This document shows, in pieces, positions 33,240 to 40,673 of a stretch of 43,016 bases of DNA. The translations under genes and the position numbers were made by a program. The number at the start of each line of letters is the position of its first letter. The stretch's first letter is position 1. The notes below the pieces were generated by a model, which was not told where the DNA came from, did not search any database, and worked only from the letters and a program-made list of their open reading frames with translations. The stretch lies in assembly GCF_019334315.1 (NCBI RefSeq), contig NZ_JAHWGL010000034.1, positions 1 through 43,016 on the forward strand, in the 5' to 3' direction. The stretch is from Hymenobacter profundi (GTDB lineage Bacteria > Bacteroidota > Bacteroidia > Cytophagales > Hymenobacteraceae).

Positions 33240-34895
33240 TTGAAACGTCGTGATTTTGTGGGACTGACCGGCTTAGCGGCCGGCTCCCTTTTACTACCCA
33301 GCATCCCCGGTTTCGGTAGCGGGTTGCTGGTGCCTGCCGAGCGCCTGCTGGAGCCCGGCATGGACGTGGCCATGAAAAAGCGCTTGGCCGATGTGGCCCT
33401 GAACGCGGCCACATCGGCGGGCGCGAGCTACGCCGACGTGCGCATTGGGCGCTACCTCAACCAAGGCATTTTTACCCGCGAAAAGCAGGTGCAGAACATT
33501 GCCAGCAGCGAAAGCCAGGGCGTGGGCGTGCGGGTGATTGCCAACGGCACCTGGGGTTTTGCCTCCACCAACCAGATAACGGACGAAGGCATTGCCAAGG
33601 CGGCGCAACTGGCCGTGGCCATTGCCAAGGCCAACAGCAAGGTGCAGAAAGAGCCCGTGAAACTGGTACCCCAAAAAGGCTACGGAGTGGTGTCGTGGAA
33701 AACGCCGATTACGCAGAACGCCTTCGAGGTGCCCATTGCGCAGAAGGTAGACTTGCTGATGGAAACCAACGCCAAGGCCCTGGCCGGCGGCGCGTCATTC
33801 GTGAACTCGGCGCTGTTCCAAGTAAATGAGCAGAAGTACTTTGCCAGCACCGACGGCTCCTACATCGACCAGGACGTACACCGCATCTGGCCTACCTTCA
33901 CCGTGACGGCCATTGACCGGGCCTCGGGTAAGTTCCGTTCGCGGCCGGCCATGAGTGCTTCGATGGGCCTGGGCTACGAGTACCTCACGCCCAGCGCGAA
34001 GGAGAAAATTGCTGGCCCCGCTGGCTCCGACGTTATCGGCTACAAACAGCGCTACGACATCCTGGAAGACGTGACCAACGCCACCAAACAGGTGAAGCAG
34101 AAGCTCACGGCCAAGTCGGTAACGCCGGGTAAGTACGACTTGGTGCTTGACCCGCACCACTTGGGCCTGACCATTCACGAGTCGGTAGGGCACCCCTTGG
34201 AGCTTGACCGCGTGCTAGGCTACGAGGCCAATTACGCTGGTACTTCCTTCGCCGACTTGGCCTGGAAAGCGAAAAACATTCCGTACGGCTCGAAGGCCGT
34301 GAATATTGTGGCCGACAAGCTGCAACCCGGCTCCTTGGGCGCGGTGGGCTACGACGACGAAGGCGTGAAAACCGGGCAGTGGAACCTCATCGAGCAAGGC
34401 AAACTCGTTGATTACCAGAAAATCCGCGACCAGGCGCACATGGTAGGCCAGGACCACTCCGATGGTTGCTGCTACGCGCAGTCGTGGCAGGATGTGCAGT
34501 TCCAGCGCATGCCCAACGTGAGCCTACAGCCCGGCAAAGCCAAGCTGAGCGTGGACGATATGGTACGCGGGGTAGACAAAGGCATTTACATCGCCGGCAA
34601 CGGTTCTTTCTCCATCGACCAGCAGCGCTACAACTTTCAGTTCGGCGGCATTGTGTTTTACGCCATCGAGAAAGGTAAAATCACGGGCATGCTGGAAGAC
34701 GTGGCCTACCAGGCCAACACCCAGGAGTTCTGGAACAGCTGCGCCGCCAGCTGCGACGAGTCGGACTACCGCCTCGTGGGCTTCTTCAATGACGGCAAGG
34801 GCCAGCCTTCGCAAAGCTCAGCCGTGAGCCACGGCTCGGCCACTACCCGCTTCAACGGCGTGAACGTGATTAACACCGCCCGCAAGATTGGGTAA
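33240..34895 (+). CDS. TldD-family metalloprotease, Tat-exported (copy 2)
   Basis: 551 residues from TTG at 33240, with the same twin-arginine-type start (KRRDFVGLTGLAAGSLLLP). The zinc motif H-E-S-V-G-H is at 313-318, followed by PLELDR. DGCCYAQSW and NSCAASCDESDY are both present. It is closely similar to copies 1 and 3 throughout, so it arose by tandem duplication and is intact. It has no TldE gene immediately after it; the next gene is copy 3. It may share TldE-1 or TldE-2, or act as a homomer. The left arm of a 62-bp palindrome starts on the last base of its stop codon. Confidence 0.9.
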   Translation: MKRRDFVGLTGLAAGSLLLPSIPGFGSGLLVPAERLLEPGMDVAMKKRLADVALNAATSAGASYADVRIGRYLNQGIFTREKQVQNIASSESQGVGVRVIANGTWGFASTNQITDEGIAKAAQLAVAIAKANSKVQKEPVKLVPQKGYGVVSWKTPITQNAFEVPIAQKVDLLMETNAKALAGGASFVNSALFQVNEQKYFASTDGSYIDQDVHRIWPTFTVTAIDRASGKFRSRPAMSASMGLGYEYLTPSAKEKIAGPAGSDVIGYKQRYDILEDVTNATKQVKQKLTAKSVTPGKYDLVLDPHHLGLTIHESVGHPLELDRVLGYEANYAGTSFADLAWKAKNIPYGSKAVNIVADKLQPGSLGAVGYDDEGVKTGQWNLIEQGKLVDYQKIRDQAHMVGQDHSDGCCYAQSWQDVQFQRMPNVSLQPGKAKLSVDDMVRGVDKGIYIAGNGSFSIDQQRYNFQFGGIVFYAIEKGKITGMLEDVAYQANTQEFWNSCAASCDESDYRLVGFFNDGKGQPSQSSAVSHGSATTRFNGVNVINTARKIG

Positions 34896-35057
34896 AAACT
34901 AAAAGCTAGAAAACTAGCTCCCCTCCTTTTTTCAAGGAGGGGTTGGGGGTGGTTAAGCTAAAGTTAGCAACTACAGCTAGTATAGTTCAACGACTTTAAC
35001 CACCCCCAACCCCTCCTTGAAAAAAGGAGGGGAGCTAGTTTTCTAGCTTTTAGTTTT
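34895..35057. repeat. P4 palindrome with perfect 62-bp stem
   Basis: 34895-34956 and 34996-35057 are exact reverse complements over 62 bp. The arms contain CTCCCCTCCTTTTTTCAAGG and GGTTGGGGGTGGTTAA. The 39-nt loop carries GTTCAACGA (34985-34993). The left arm begins in the TAA of tldD-2. Perfect arms imply recent insertion or ongoing correction between the arms. Confidence 0.95.
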
Positions 35058-35103
35058 AACTTCTTTATATATTCCGTTCTCTATATTGTAAAGCTCACTG
35101 CCT

Positions 35104-36753
35104 ATGCGTCGTCGTGATTTTGTGGGGCTGACTGGTCTAGCGACCGGGGCCTTGTTCCTACCCTCGCTGCCGGGCTTCGGTGGCACGCCCGTAGAGGTAG
35201 AGCGTCTGCTCGAAGGCGTGGACATCGCCGTAAAAAAACGCCTCGCCGACGCGGCCTTGAACGCGGCTAAATCGGCGGGAGCGAGCTACGCCGATGCGCG
35301 GGTAGGGCGCTACCTCAACCAATATGTGTTCACCCGCGAAAAGCAGGTGCAGAACATCGTCAACACCGAGAGCTACGGGGTAGGCGTGCGCGTGCTGGTG
35401 AACGGCGCTTGGGGCTTTGCGGCCACCAACGACGTGAGCGAAGCCGCTGTGGCTCAAGCGGCCCGCGAGGCCGTGGCTATTGCCAAAGCCAACGCCAAAA
35501 TTCAGAAAACGCCCGTGCAACTGGCGCCGCAAAAAGGCTACGGCGAAGTGAGCTGGAAAACGCCCATCGAGCAGAACGCCTTTGAAGTGCCGGTGAAGCA
35601 GAAAGCCGATTTCCTACTGGCGGTGAATGCCAAGGCCCTGGACAACGGCGCGAGCTACGTTAGCTCGAACCTGTTTCAGGTGAACGAGCAGAAGTACTTC
35701 GCCAGCACCGACGGCTCCTACATTGACCAGGACGTGCACCGCATCTGGCCTACCTTCGATGTGACGGTGATAGACCGTGCCTCGGGCAAATTCCGTTCGC
35801 GCGACTCGCTGGGCACCTCCATGGGTATGGGCTACGAGTACCTCACGCCCCGCGCCCAAGACAAGGTGGCCGGTCCGGCCGGCACCGGCGTAATTGGCTA
35901 CAAGCAGCGCTACGACATGCTGGAAGATGCTGCCCTGGCCGCCAAGCAGGCTAAGGCCAAGCTCACGGCCAAATCGGTGGTGCCTGGCAAATACGACTTG
36001 GTGCTGGACCCCGACCACTTGGGCCTGACCATTCACGAGTCGGTAGGGCACCCCTTGGAACTGGACCGCGTGCTGGGCTACGAGGCCAACTACGCCGGCA
36101 CCTCGTTCGCTACCCTCGACAAGCTGAAATCGGGCAACTTCAAGTACGGCTCGCCGGCCGTGAACATTGTGGCCGACAAGCTGCAACCTGGCACGCTGGG
36201 CGCCGTGGGCTACGACGACGAAGGCGTGAAAACCGGCGAGTGGGACCTGATAAAGGACGGTGTGCTGGTGAACTACGAAAAGATCCGCGACCAGGCCGGG
36301 GTAGTGGGCCAGGACCACTCCGACGGCTGCTGCTACGCCGACTCCTGGAGCAACGTGCAGTTCCAGCGGATGCCCAACGTAAGCCTGCGCCCCAACGCCA
36401 AGAAAATGAGCGTGGATGACATGATCAAAGGTGTCGACAAGGGCATTTACATTGTGGGTGCCGGCTCCTACTCCATCGACCAGCAGCGCTACAACTTCCA
36501 GTTTGGCGGCAAGCTGTTCTACGCTATCGAGAAGGGCAAAATTACCGGTCAGATTGAGGATGTGGCTTACCAGTCGAACACCCAGGAGTTCTGGAACAGC
36601 TGCGCCGCCACCTGCGACCAGTCGGACTACCGTTTCCTGGGCACCTTCTTCGATGGGAAGGGCCAGCCGCCGCAGGTGTCGGCCGTGAGCCACGGCTCCA
36701 GCACCACGCGGTTTAATGGCGTGAATGTGATTAATACGGCGCGGAAAGTATAA
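35104..36753 (+). CDS. TldD-family metalloprotease, Tat-exported (copy 3)
   Basis: 549 residues from an ATG start, beginning RRRDFVGLTGLATGALFLP, a twin-arginine-type signal nearly identical to copy 1. The zinc motif H-E-S-V-G-H is at 311-316, followed by PLELDR as in copy 2. DGCCYADSW and NSCAATCDQSDY are conserved. A few-residue insertion (DKLKSGNFKYG) replaces DWKAQKKPYG of copy 1 about 40 residues after the active site. TldE copy 2 lies 190 bp downstream beyond a P2 palindrome, so this and copy 1 each have a neighbour partner, unlike copy 2. Confidence 0.9.
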   Translation: MRRRDFVGLTGLATGALFLPSLPGFGGTPVEVERLLEGVDIAVKKRLADAALNAAKSAGASYADARVGRYLNQYVFTREKQVQNIVNTESYGVGVRVLVNGAWGFAATNDVSEAAVAQAAREAVAIAKANAKIQKTPVQLAPQKGYGEVSWKTPIEQNAFEVPVKQKADFLLAVNAKALDNGASYVSSNLFQVNEQKYFASTDGSYIDQDVHRIWPTFDVTVIDRASGKFRSRDSLGTSMGMGYEYLTPRAQDKVAGPAGTGVIGYKQRYDMLEDAALAAKQAKAKLTAKSVVPGKYDLVLDPDHLGLTIHESVGHPLELDRVLGYEANYAGTSFATLDKLKSGNFKYGSPAVNIVADKLQPGTLGAVGYDDEGVKTGEWDLIKDGVLVNYEKIRDQAGVVGQDHSDGCCYADSWSNVQFQRMPNVSLRPNAKKMSVDDMIKGVDKGIYIVGAGSYSIDQQRYNFQFGGKLFYAIEKGKITGQIEDVAYQSNTQEFWNSCAATCDQSDYRFLGTFFDGKGQPPQVSAVSHGSSTTRFNGVNVINTARKV

Positions 36754-36760
36754 CCAACGA

Positions 36761-36930
36761 TTCACCCCACCCCCCCGGCCCCCTCCCCTCCGGGAGAGGA
36801 GGAGCCGAGAGGAAAGCTGTTAGCTGATGGCTGTCAGCCTTTAGCCTCGTTCAACAGAAGCTACCAGCTAATCGCTAACCCGTCAGGCTCCCCCTCTCCC
36901 GGAGGGGAGGGGGCCGGGGGGTGGGGTCAC
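36761..36930. repeat. P2 palindrome enclosing AGCTGTTAGCT-family words
   Basis: GC-rich outer arms (CCCCCGGCCCCCTCCCCTCC near 36773 and the inverse ending GGGGTGGGGT at about 36927) enclose AGCTGTTAGCTGATGGCTGTC at 36815-36838 and partly inverse words at 36857-36880. The apex has TCGTTCAA at 36847-36854. Two repeat families are thus combined, one inside the other, as at 33016-33202. Confidence 0.88.
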
Positions 36931-36943
36931 GAAACCAACCATT

Positions 36944-38269
36944 ATGGCAATCCTTACCCAAGAACAAGCCCAGACTATCCTGCAAAAAGTCCTCAGCTTC
37001 AGCACCGCCGATGAGTGTCAGGCCACGCTGTCGGGCCGCACGGCGGGCAATATTCGCTATGCTCGTAATGCCGTGAGCACGGCCGGCAAGTCTGATAACG
37101 TGTCGCTGGCCGTGGAGTCGAGGTTTGGTAAACGCTCGGGCGTGGCTACCTGCAATCAGTTTGATGATGCTACCCTGAAACGCTGCGTGCAGCGGGCCGA
37201 GGAAACCGCCAAGCTGGCGCCCGAAGACCCAGAATACATGCCTCTGCTCGGGCCGCAGCAGTACCTCACGCCTAACGCCTTTGCCGCCAGCACCGCCGCC
37301 GATACCGCCGACGCCCGCGCCCAGGCCGCCGGCGACAGCATTGCGCTATGCGAGGCCAAAAAGCTGACGGCCGCCGGCTTCCTGGAAAACAGCAGCAGCT
37401 TCCGGGCCCTGCGCAACAGCAAAGGTCTGCAAGCCTACCAGCCCGATACCTACGTCGACTTTTCAGTGACGGTGCGCACGGCCGATGGCACCGGCTCGGG
37501 CTACGCCGTAGCCGATTTTACGGACATCAAGCAGTTCGACGCGAAGGTGCTGACCGAGCGCGCCGCCAGCAAAGCGGCCGGCTCGGTGGGCGCCCGCGCC
37601 ATTGAGCCCGGCAAGTACACCGTGATTTTGGAGCCGGCTGCGCTGGTGTCGGACGAGGGGTTGCTCAACAACCTCATGTACTCGCTCGACGCCCGCTCGG
37701 CTGATGAAGGCCGCTCGTTTCTGAGTAAGAAAGGCGGCGGTACCAAGAAGGGCGAAAAGCTCTTTGATGAGCGTGTGACCATCTATACCGACCCTACCAA
37801 CCCCGCCGCGCCCAGCAGCGTGTTCGATGGCGAAGGCCTACCCGTGAAGCGCATCAACTGGATCAACAAAGGCAAGGTCGACAACCTGTACTACTCGCGC
37901 TATTGGGCCCAGAAAAACAACGTGGCCCCTACCCCCTTCCCCGGCAATTTCATCATGGAAGGCGGCACGCAGAGCCTGGAGGAGATGATCAAAGGCACGC
38001 AGAAAGGCATTCTAGTAACGCGCCTGTGGTACATCCGCGGCGTGGACCCGCAGACGCTCCTCTTCACCGGCCTGACGCGCGACGGCACGTTCTACATTGA
38101 AAACGGTAAGGTGAAGTTCCCAGTGAAAAACCTGCGCTTCAACGAGTCGCCCATTATCATGCTGAACAACTTAGAAACCATTGGTAAACAGCAGCGTCTG
38201 GGCGGCAATTTGGTGCCGCCGCTCAAGATTCGGGACTTCACGTTCACCAGTCTCTCGGACGCGGTATAG
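36944..38269 (+). CDS. TldE/PmbA-family protein, partner of TldD (copy 2)
   Basis: 441 residues without a signal peptide or HExxxH motif. It is collinear with copy 1: SFSTADECQATLSGRTAGNIRYARN, ESRFGKRSGVATCNQFDD, DEGRSFLSKKGGG, FIMEGGTQSLEEMIKG, GILVTRLWYIR and LRFNESPIIMLNN. Differences concentrate around residues 110-160 and 240-310, where substrate contacts could lie. It closes the five-gene array and is followed by a good terminator (38292-38324). Confidence 0.9.
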   Translation: MAILTQEQAQTILQKVLSFSTADECQATLSGRTAGNIRYARNAVSTAGKSDNVSLAVESRFGKRSGVATCNQFDDATLKRCVQRAEETAKLAPEDPEYMPLLGPQQYLTPNAFAASTAADTADARAQAAGDSIALCEAKKLTAAGFLENSSSFRALRNSKGLQAYQPDTYVDFSVTVRTADGTGSGYAVADFTDIKQFDAKVLTERAASKAAGSVGARAIEPGKYTVILEPAALVSDEGLLNNLMYSLDARSADEGRSFLSKKGGGTKKGEKLFDERVTIYTDPTNPAAPSSVFDGEGLPVKRINWINKGKVDNLYYSRYWAQKNNVAPTPFPGNFIMEGGTQSLEEMIKGTQKGILVTRLWYIRGVDPQTLLFTGLTRDGTFYIENGKVKFPVKNLRFNESPIIMLNNLETIGKQQRLGGNLVPPLKIRDFTFTSLSDAV

Positions 38270-38291
38270 GGCACAGAAGTTGCACTTTGCA

Positions 38292-38324
38292 GCACCCGTA
38301 GCTACTATTGCTACGGGTGCTTTT
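38292..38324 (+). terminator. Intrinsic terminator closing the tldD/tldE array
   Basis: An 11-bp perfect stem (GCACCCGTAGC with GCTACGGGTGC), a 7-nt loop and TTTT directly after it. Confidence 0.88.
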
Positions 38325-38350
38325 GTGTGTAAGCTATTGCTCTTTTTCTG

Positions 38351-39022
38351 GTGAAACTACTTCCTACTTACCTTATACTTATTGCATGTGCGCTGCCTTT
38401 TGCTGCAAAAGCTCAAGCAATTTCTGATACTACTGCCATAGAAACCAGCTCCCGTAGCAGCTTCGCGCCGGGCACCGTTGTAACGCCCGAAGGACAAACT
38501 ATCCAATTGTATTTGCCGCATGCAGTGAACGGTTTTGAAAAGTTTATCGACTTCTGCGAGACGCATCCCGAGGTACGCCCCTACCCCAAAACCAAGCACA
38601 TCAGTGTAGACAAAATTCACTGCATGACCGTGCGCGGTCAGTACTTTGAAACGCTACATAGCGACGAGGGCAAGAGTTTGCGCATATTGGCGCCGCGTCT
38701 GGTTGAAGGCCCTGTGGAGCTGTTTAATTTTTCGGAGGGCAAGAGCGTTCCGCCTGTTCTACCCATTGCAGCCATTGCATCGATGGGAGCAGCTAGCACG
38801 GTGATTCTTCTCGGCATCAACTACACCAGCAACCACTGGTACCTGCGCCGCAACGGAAAACTAATAGAGGTAAAACGCAGCAAATTCACAGAGCAGGTAG
38901 CGGCGTATCTGCAAGATGCCCCCGACCTGGCCCAGAAAGTAGAGGCGCGCGCTCAGGGGTATCGTTATCAGGATATGCCGCAGATTATCACGGAGTACAA
39001 TTTGCTTTTATCCGCTCGATAG
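38351..39022 (+). CDS. Exported protein of unknown function
   Basis: 223 residues from GTG at 38351. A signal peptide (KLLPTYLILIACALPFAAKA-QA) precedes a soluble domain. The middle has a PEGQTIQLYLPHAVNGFEKFI segment, a Lys/His-rich HISVDKIHCMTVRGQYFETL and a short hydrophobic stretch (IAAIASMGAASTVILLGI, about 136-155). The C-terminus (FTEQVAAYLQDAPDLAQKVEARAQGYRYQDMPQII) is helical. I recognise no family. Repeated short beta segments before the hydrophobic stretch resemble Bacteroidota periplasmic proteins of the DUF type. It is monocistronic, flanked by terminators on both sides. Confidence 0.75.
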   Translation: MKLLPTYLILIACALPFAAKAQAISDTTAIETSSRSSFAPGTVVTPEGQTIQLYLPHAVNGFEKFIDFCETHPEVRPYPKTKHISVDKIHCMTVRGQYFETLHSDEGKSLRILAPRLVEGPVELFNFSEGKSVPPVLPIAAIASMGAASTVILLGINYTSNHWYLRRNGKLIEVKRSKFTEQVAAYLQDAPDLAQKVEARAQGYRYQDMPQIITEYNLLLSAR

Positions 39023-39104
39023 CTTCTACTGAGCTAGCAGGTTTTAGGCAATGGTTTGGCGACAAGCCTCTTGCGTTCAATACGTTGAATACCGTGTACT
39101 AATA

Positions 39105-39137
39105 AAGGCCCGCATCCTACCCTCGGATGCAGGCCTT
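39105..39137. terminator. Bidirectional terminator between convergent genes
   Basis: AAGGCC-1 nt-GCATCC pairs with GGATGC-1 nt-GGCCTT around a 7-nt loop, between the plus-strand exported protein and the minus-strand PorT-like genes. Confidence 0.8.
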
Positions 39138-39161
39138 GTTAGGTAGGACGTAGCGTACCCT

Positions 39162-39788
39162 TTATTTCTCTTTCGCGCCGAAAAGATACCCCAGTGAGAA
39201 TTGCGCTACGCGGTTGTACAAACCACCCATGCTCAAGCGTTGCCGGAGCCAACGCTCATCGGGGTTGCGGTTGATGTCGGTCAGACCGTAGTTGTAGCGT
39301 ACATCCAAGGAAATACCCGATGCAAACTCAACGCCCAGGCCACCTACGGCACTGGCCTCCAGCTTTTGGAAGTTGGCGCTACCACTGTCGCTAGCGCCCA
39401 GCAGGATACCTAGTTGGGGGCCAACATTCACGTATACGTGCTTCCCAATGTATTGCCGGAGCAGCACCGGCACGTTCAGGTAGCTGATACGCCGGCTAGC
39501 CGTGTAGGGCTGCCCCGAGGTGTTGCGCGTTTCGGTGGTTTTGGCTCCCTGTATGCTCACTTGCAGCTCCGTTTGCACGGCAAATCCTTGACTGCTAGGC
39601 TTGAACCGCACCACCGGACCAAACACAGGTCCCACACAAGCACGCGGCTCGCTGTTGATGGTGCCCGACAAGGTAGCGCTGTTCAGGCCGACCTTCAGAC
39701 CCAGGCGCGTTCCACTTATTTGAGCGTGTGCCGTTGCACTCACCAGACTGCACGCGCCCAGCATTACACCCACTATGTACTTTTGCAT
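39162..39788 (-). CDS. PorT-family outer-membrane beta-barrel protein (1)
   Basis: 208 residues from ATG at 39788 (MQKYIVGVMLGACSLVSATAHA-Q); the open frame extends five codons to a TTG. After the signal peptide the sequence begins with the family's first strand (LGLKVGLNSATLSG). About eight amphipathic strands follow, with GFAVQTELQVSIQG, YLNVPVLLRQYIG, YVNVGPQLGILLGA and a C-terminal QFSLGYLFG. It is a small outer-membrane barrel of the OMP_b-brl_2/PorT-like group. Ligand and role are unknown. It is the last of four similar minus-strand genes (33 bp after the next). Confidence 0.87.
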   Translation of the reverse strand: MQKYIVGVMLGACSLVSATAHAQISGTRLGLKVGLNSATLSGTINSEPRACVGPVFGPVVRFKPSSQGFAVQTELQVSIQGAKTTETRNTSGQPYTASRRISYLNVPVLLRQYIGKHVYVNVGPQLGILLGASDSGSANFQKLEASAVGGLGVEFASGISLDVRYNYGLTDINRNPDERWLRQRLSMGGLYNRVAQFSLGYLFGAKEK

Positions 39789-39821
39789 CTTCTTCAGCTT
39801 CAACTAACTAAAAACTGAAGA

Positions 39822-40505
39822 CTAGCGCCCGCCGAAGGCGTAGCCCAGCGAAAACTCCAACACGCGGTTGTGCAAGCCGCCAATGCCATAGGAGTCGCGT
39901 AGTCGCCGAACGTTCTCGTCTTTCACAATATCCGTGAGGCCGTAGTTGAGGCGGGCCGCCACCAGCAAGCCGTTGGGCAGGTCGATACCTACGCCGCCGC
40001 AGAGGCCTAGGTCGCTCCTGTAGCTTTCCGTAACCTCTGTGTCCGTAGTGGTGTAGTAGCTGCCGCTGCCGGAGGAAGTATAGCTGGTTTGCCCTTTCAA
40101 GCGGCCGCTCAGCAATATGCCTATCTGGGGGCCAAACTGCACGTTCACCACCTCGCCCAAGTATACCTTGGCCAGTATCGGCACGTTGAGGTAGGACAGG
40201 TTGGTTTTGTTGGTAAGCTCCACCGGCCCTACCGGAATAACGTTCTTTGAGCCCTGCACCGAGTAGGTTAGCTCGGGCTGCACGGCAAATCGCGCCGATG
40301 GTTTCCAACGCAGGAAAGCGCCGATGCTGGGGCCGGCTTTGTATTCCGTTTCCTGATTCAGGGCGCCGTCCAGCACGGCCATGTTCAACCCCACTTTTGC
40401 GCCTACCTGGGTAGTTGGTTGATTGTAGCTTCTGCGGTGCTGCGCCTGTACGGCTGTGCTACCCGCCACTACTAGTAATGCCAGCGTTGTAATAATTTTA
40501 TTCAT
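39822..40505 (-). CDS. PorT-family outer-membrane beta-barrel protein (2)
   Basis: 227 residues from ATG at 40505 (MNKIITTLALLVVAGSTAVQA-Q). The open frame to 40550 adds 15 unlikely residues. Barrel landmarks: VGAKVGLNMAVLDG, RFAVQPELTYSVQG, YLNVPILAKVYLG, VQFGPQIGILLSG and the closing EFSLGYAFG. It is closest to barrel 1 in spacing and pattern and probably transcribed with it. A terminator (40602-40636) separates this pair from barrel 3. Confidence 0.87.
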   Translation of the reverse strand: MNKIITTLALLVVAGSTAVQAQHRRSYNQPTTQVGAKVGLNMAVLDGALNQETEYKAGPSIGAFLRWKPSARFAVQPELTYSVQGSKNVIPVGPVELTNKTNLSYLNVPILAKVYLGEVVNVQFGPQIGILLSGRLKGQTSYTSSGSGSYYTTTDTEVTESYRSDLGLCGGVGIDLPNGLLVAARLNYGLTDIVKDENVRRLRDSYGIGGLHNRVLEFSLGYAFGGR

Positions 40506-40601
40506 AAATAAAGAAAAAGGAGTAAAAGCGTGAAGTGGCGGTGTTAGCAACTTTTTCGCCAGAACGGCCCTGCTTTCGATTGTTTGCTTTGTTTATGACA
40601 C

Positions 40602-40636
40602 AAAAAAGCCCCGTTGCATTAATGCAACGGGGCTTT
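40602..40636 (-). terminator. Intrinsic terminator after PorT-like gene 3
   Basis: A near-complete palindrome, AAAGCCCCGTTGCATT with AATGCAACGGGGCTTT (40605-40636), has no unpaired loop in the DNA and an A-run at 40602-40607 that reads as U on the minus strand. Confidence 0.9.
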
Positions 40637-40673
40637 CACTATTTATAGGCAAGTACTTGCAAATATCTATCTC

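Noticed and set aside
35614..36765. Long antisense open frame (383 codons) opposite tldD-3, and similar ones opposite tldD-1 (30386-31465) and tldE-1 (31655-32821)
   Set aside because: They mirror conserved genes, have no family features, and are rich in His/Val/Gly/Ala as expected from antisense reading of GC-rich codons. They are shadows.
1345..36930. Palindromes as integron attC sites or a CRISPR array
   Set aside because: There are no integrase or cas genes, no regular spacing, no attC core sites (GTTRRRY), and the elements flank ordinary housekeeping-type genes.
29879..38269. TldD/TldE array as a peptide-antibiotic (RiPP) gene cluster
   Set aside because: No precursor peptide, cyclodehydratase, radical-SAM or dedicated exporter gene lies within or beside the array, and the enzymes carry export signals.
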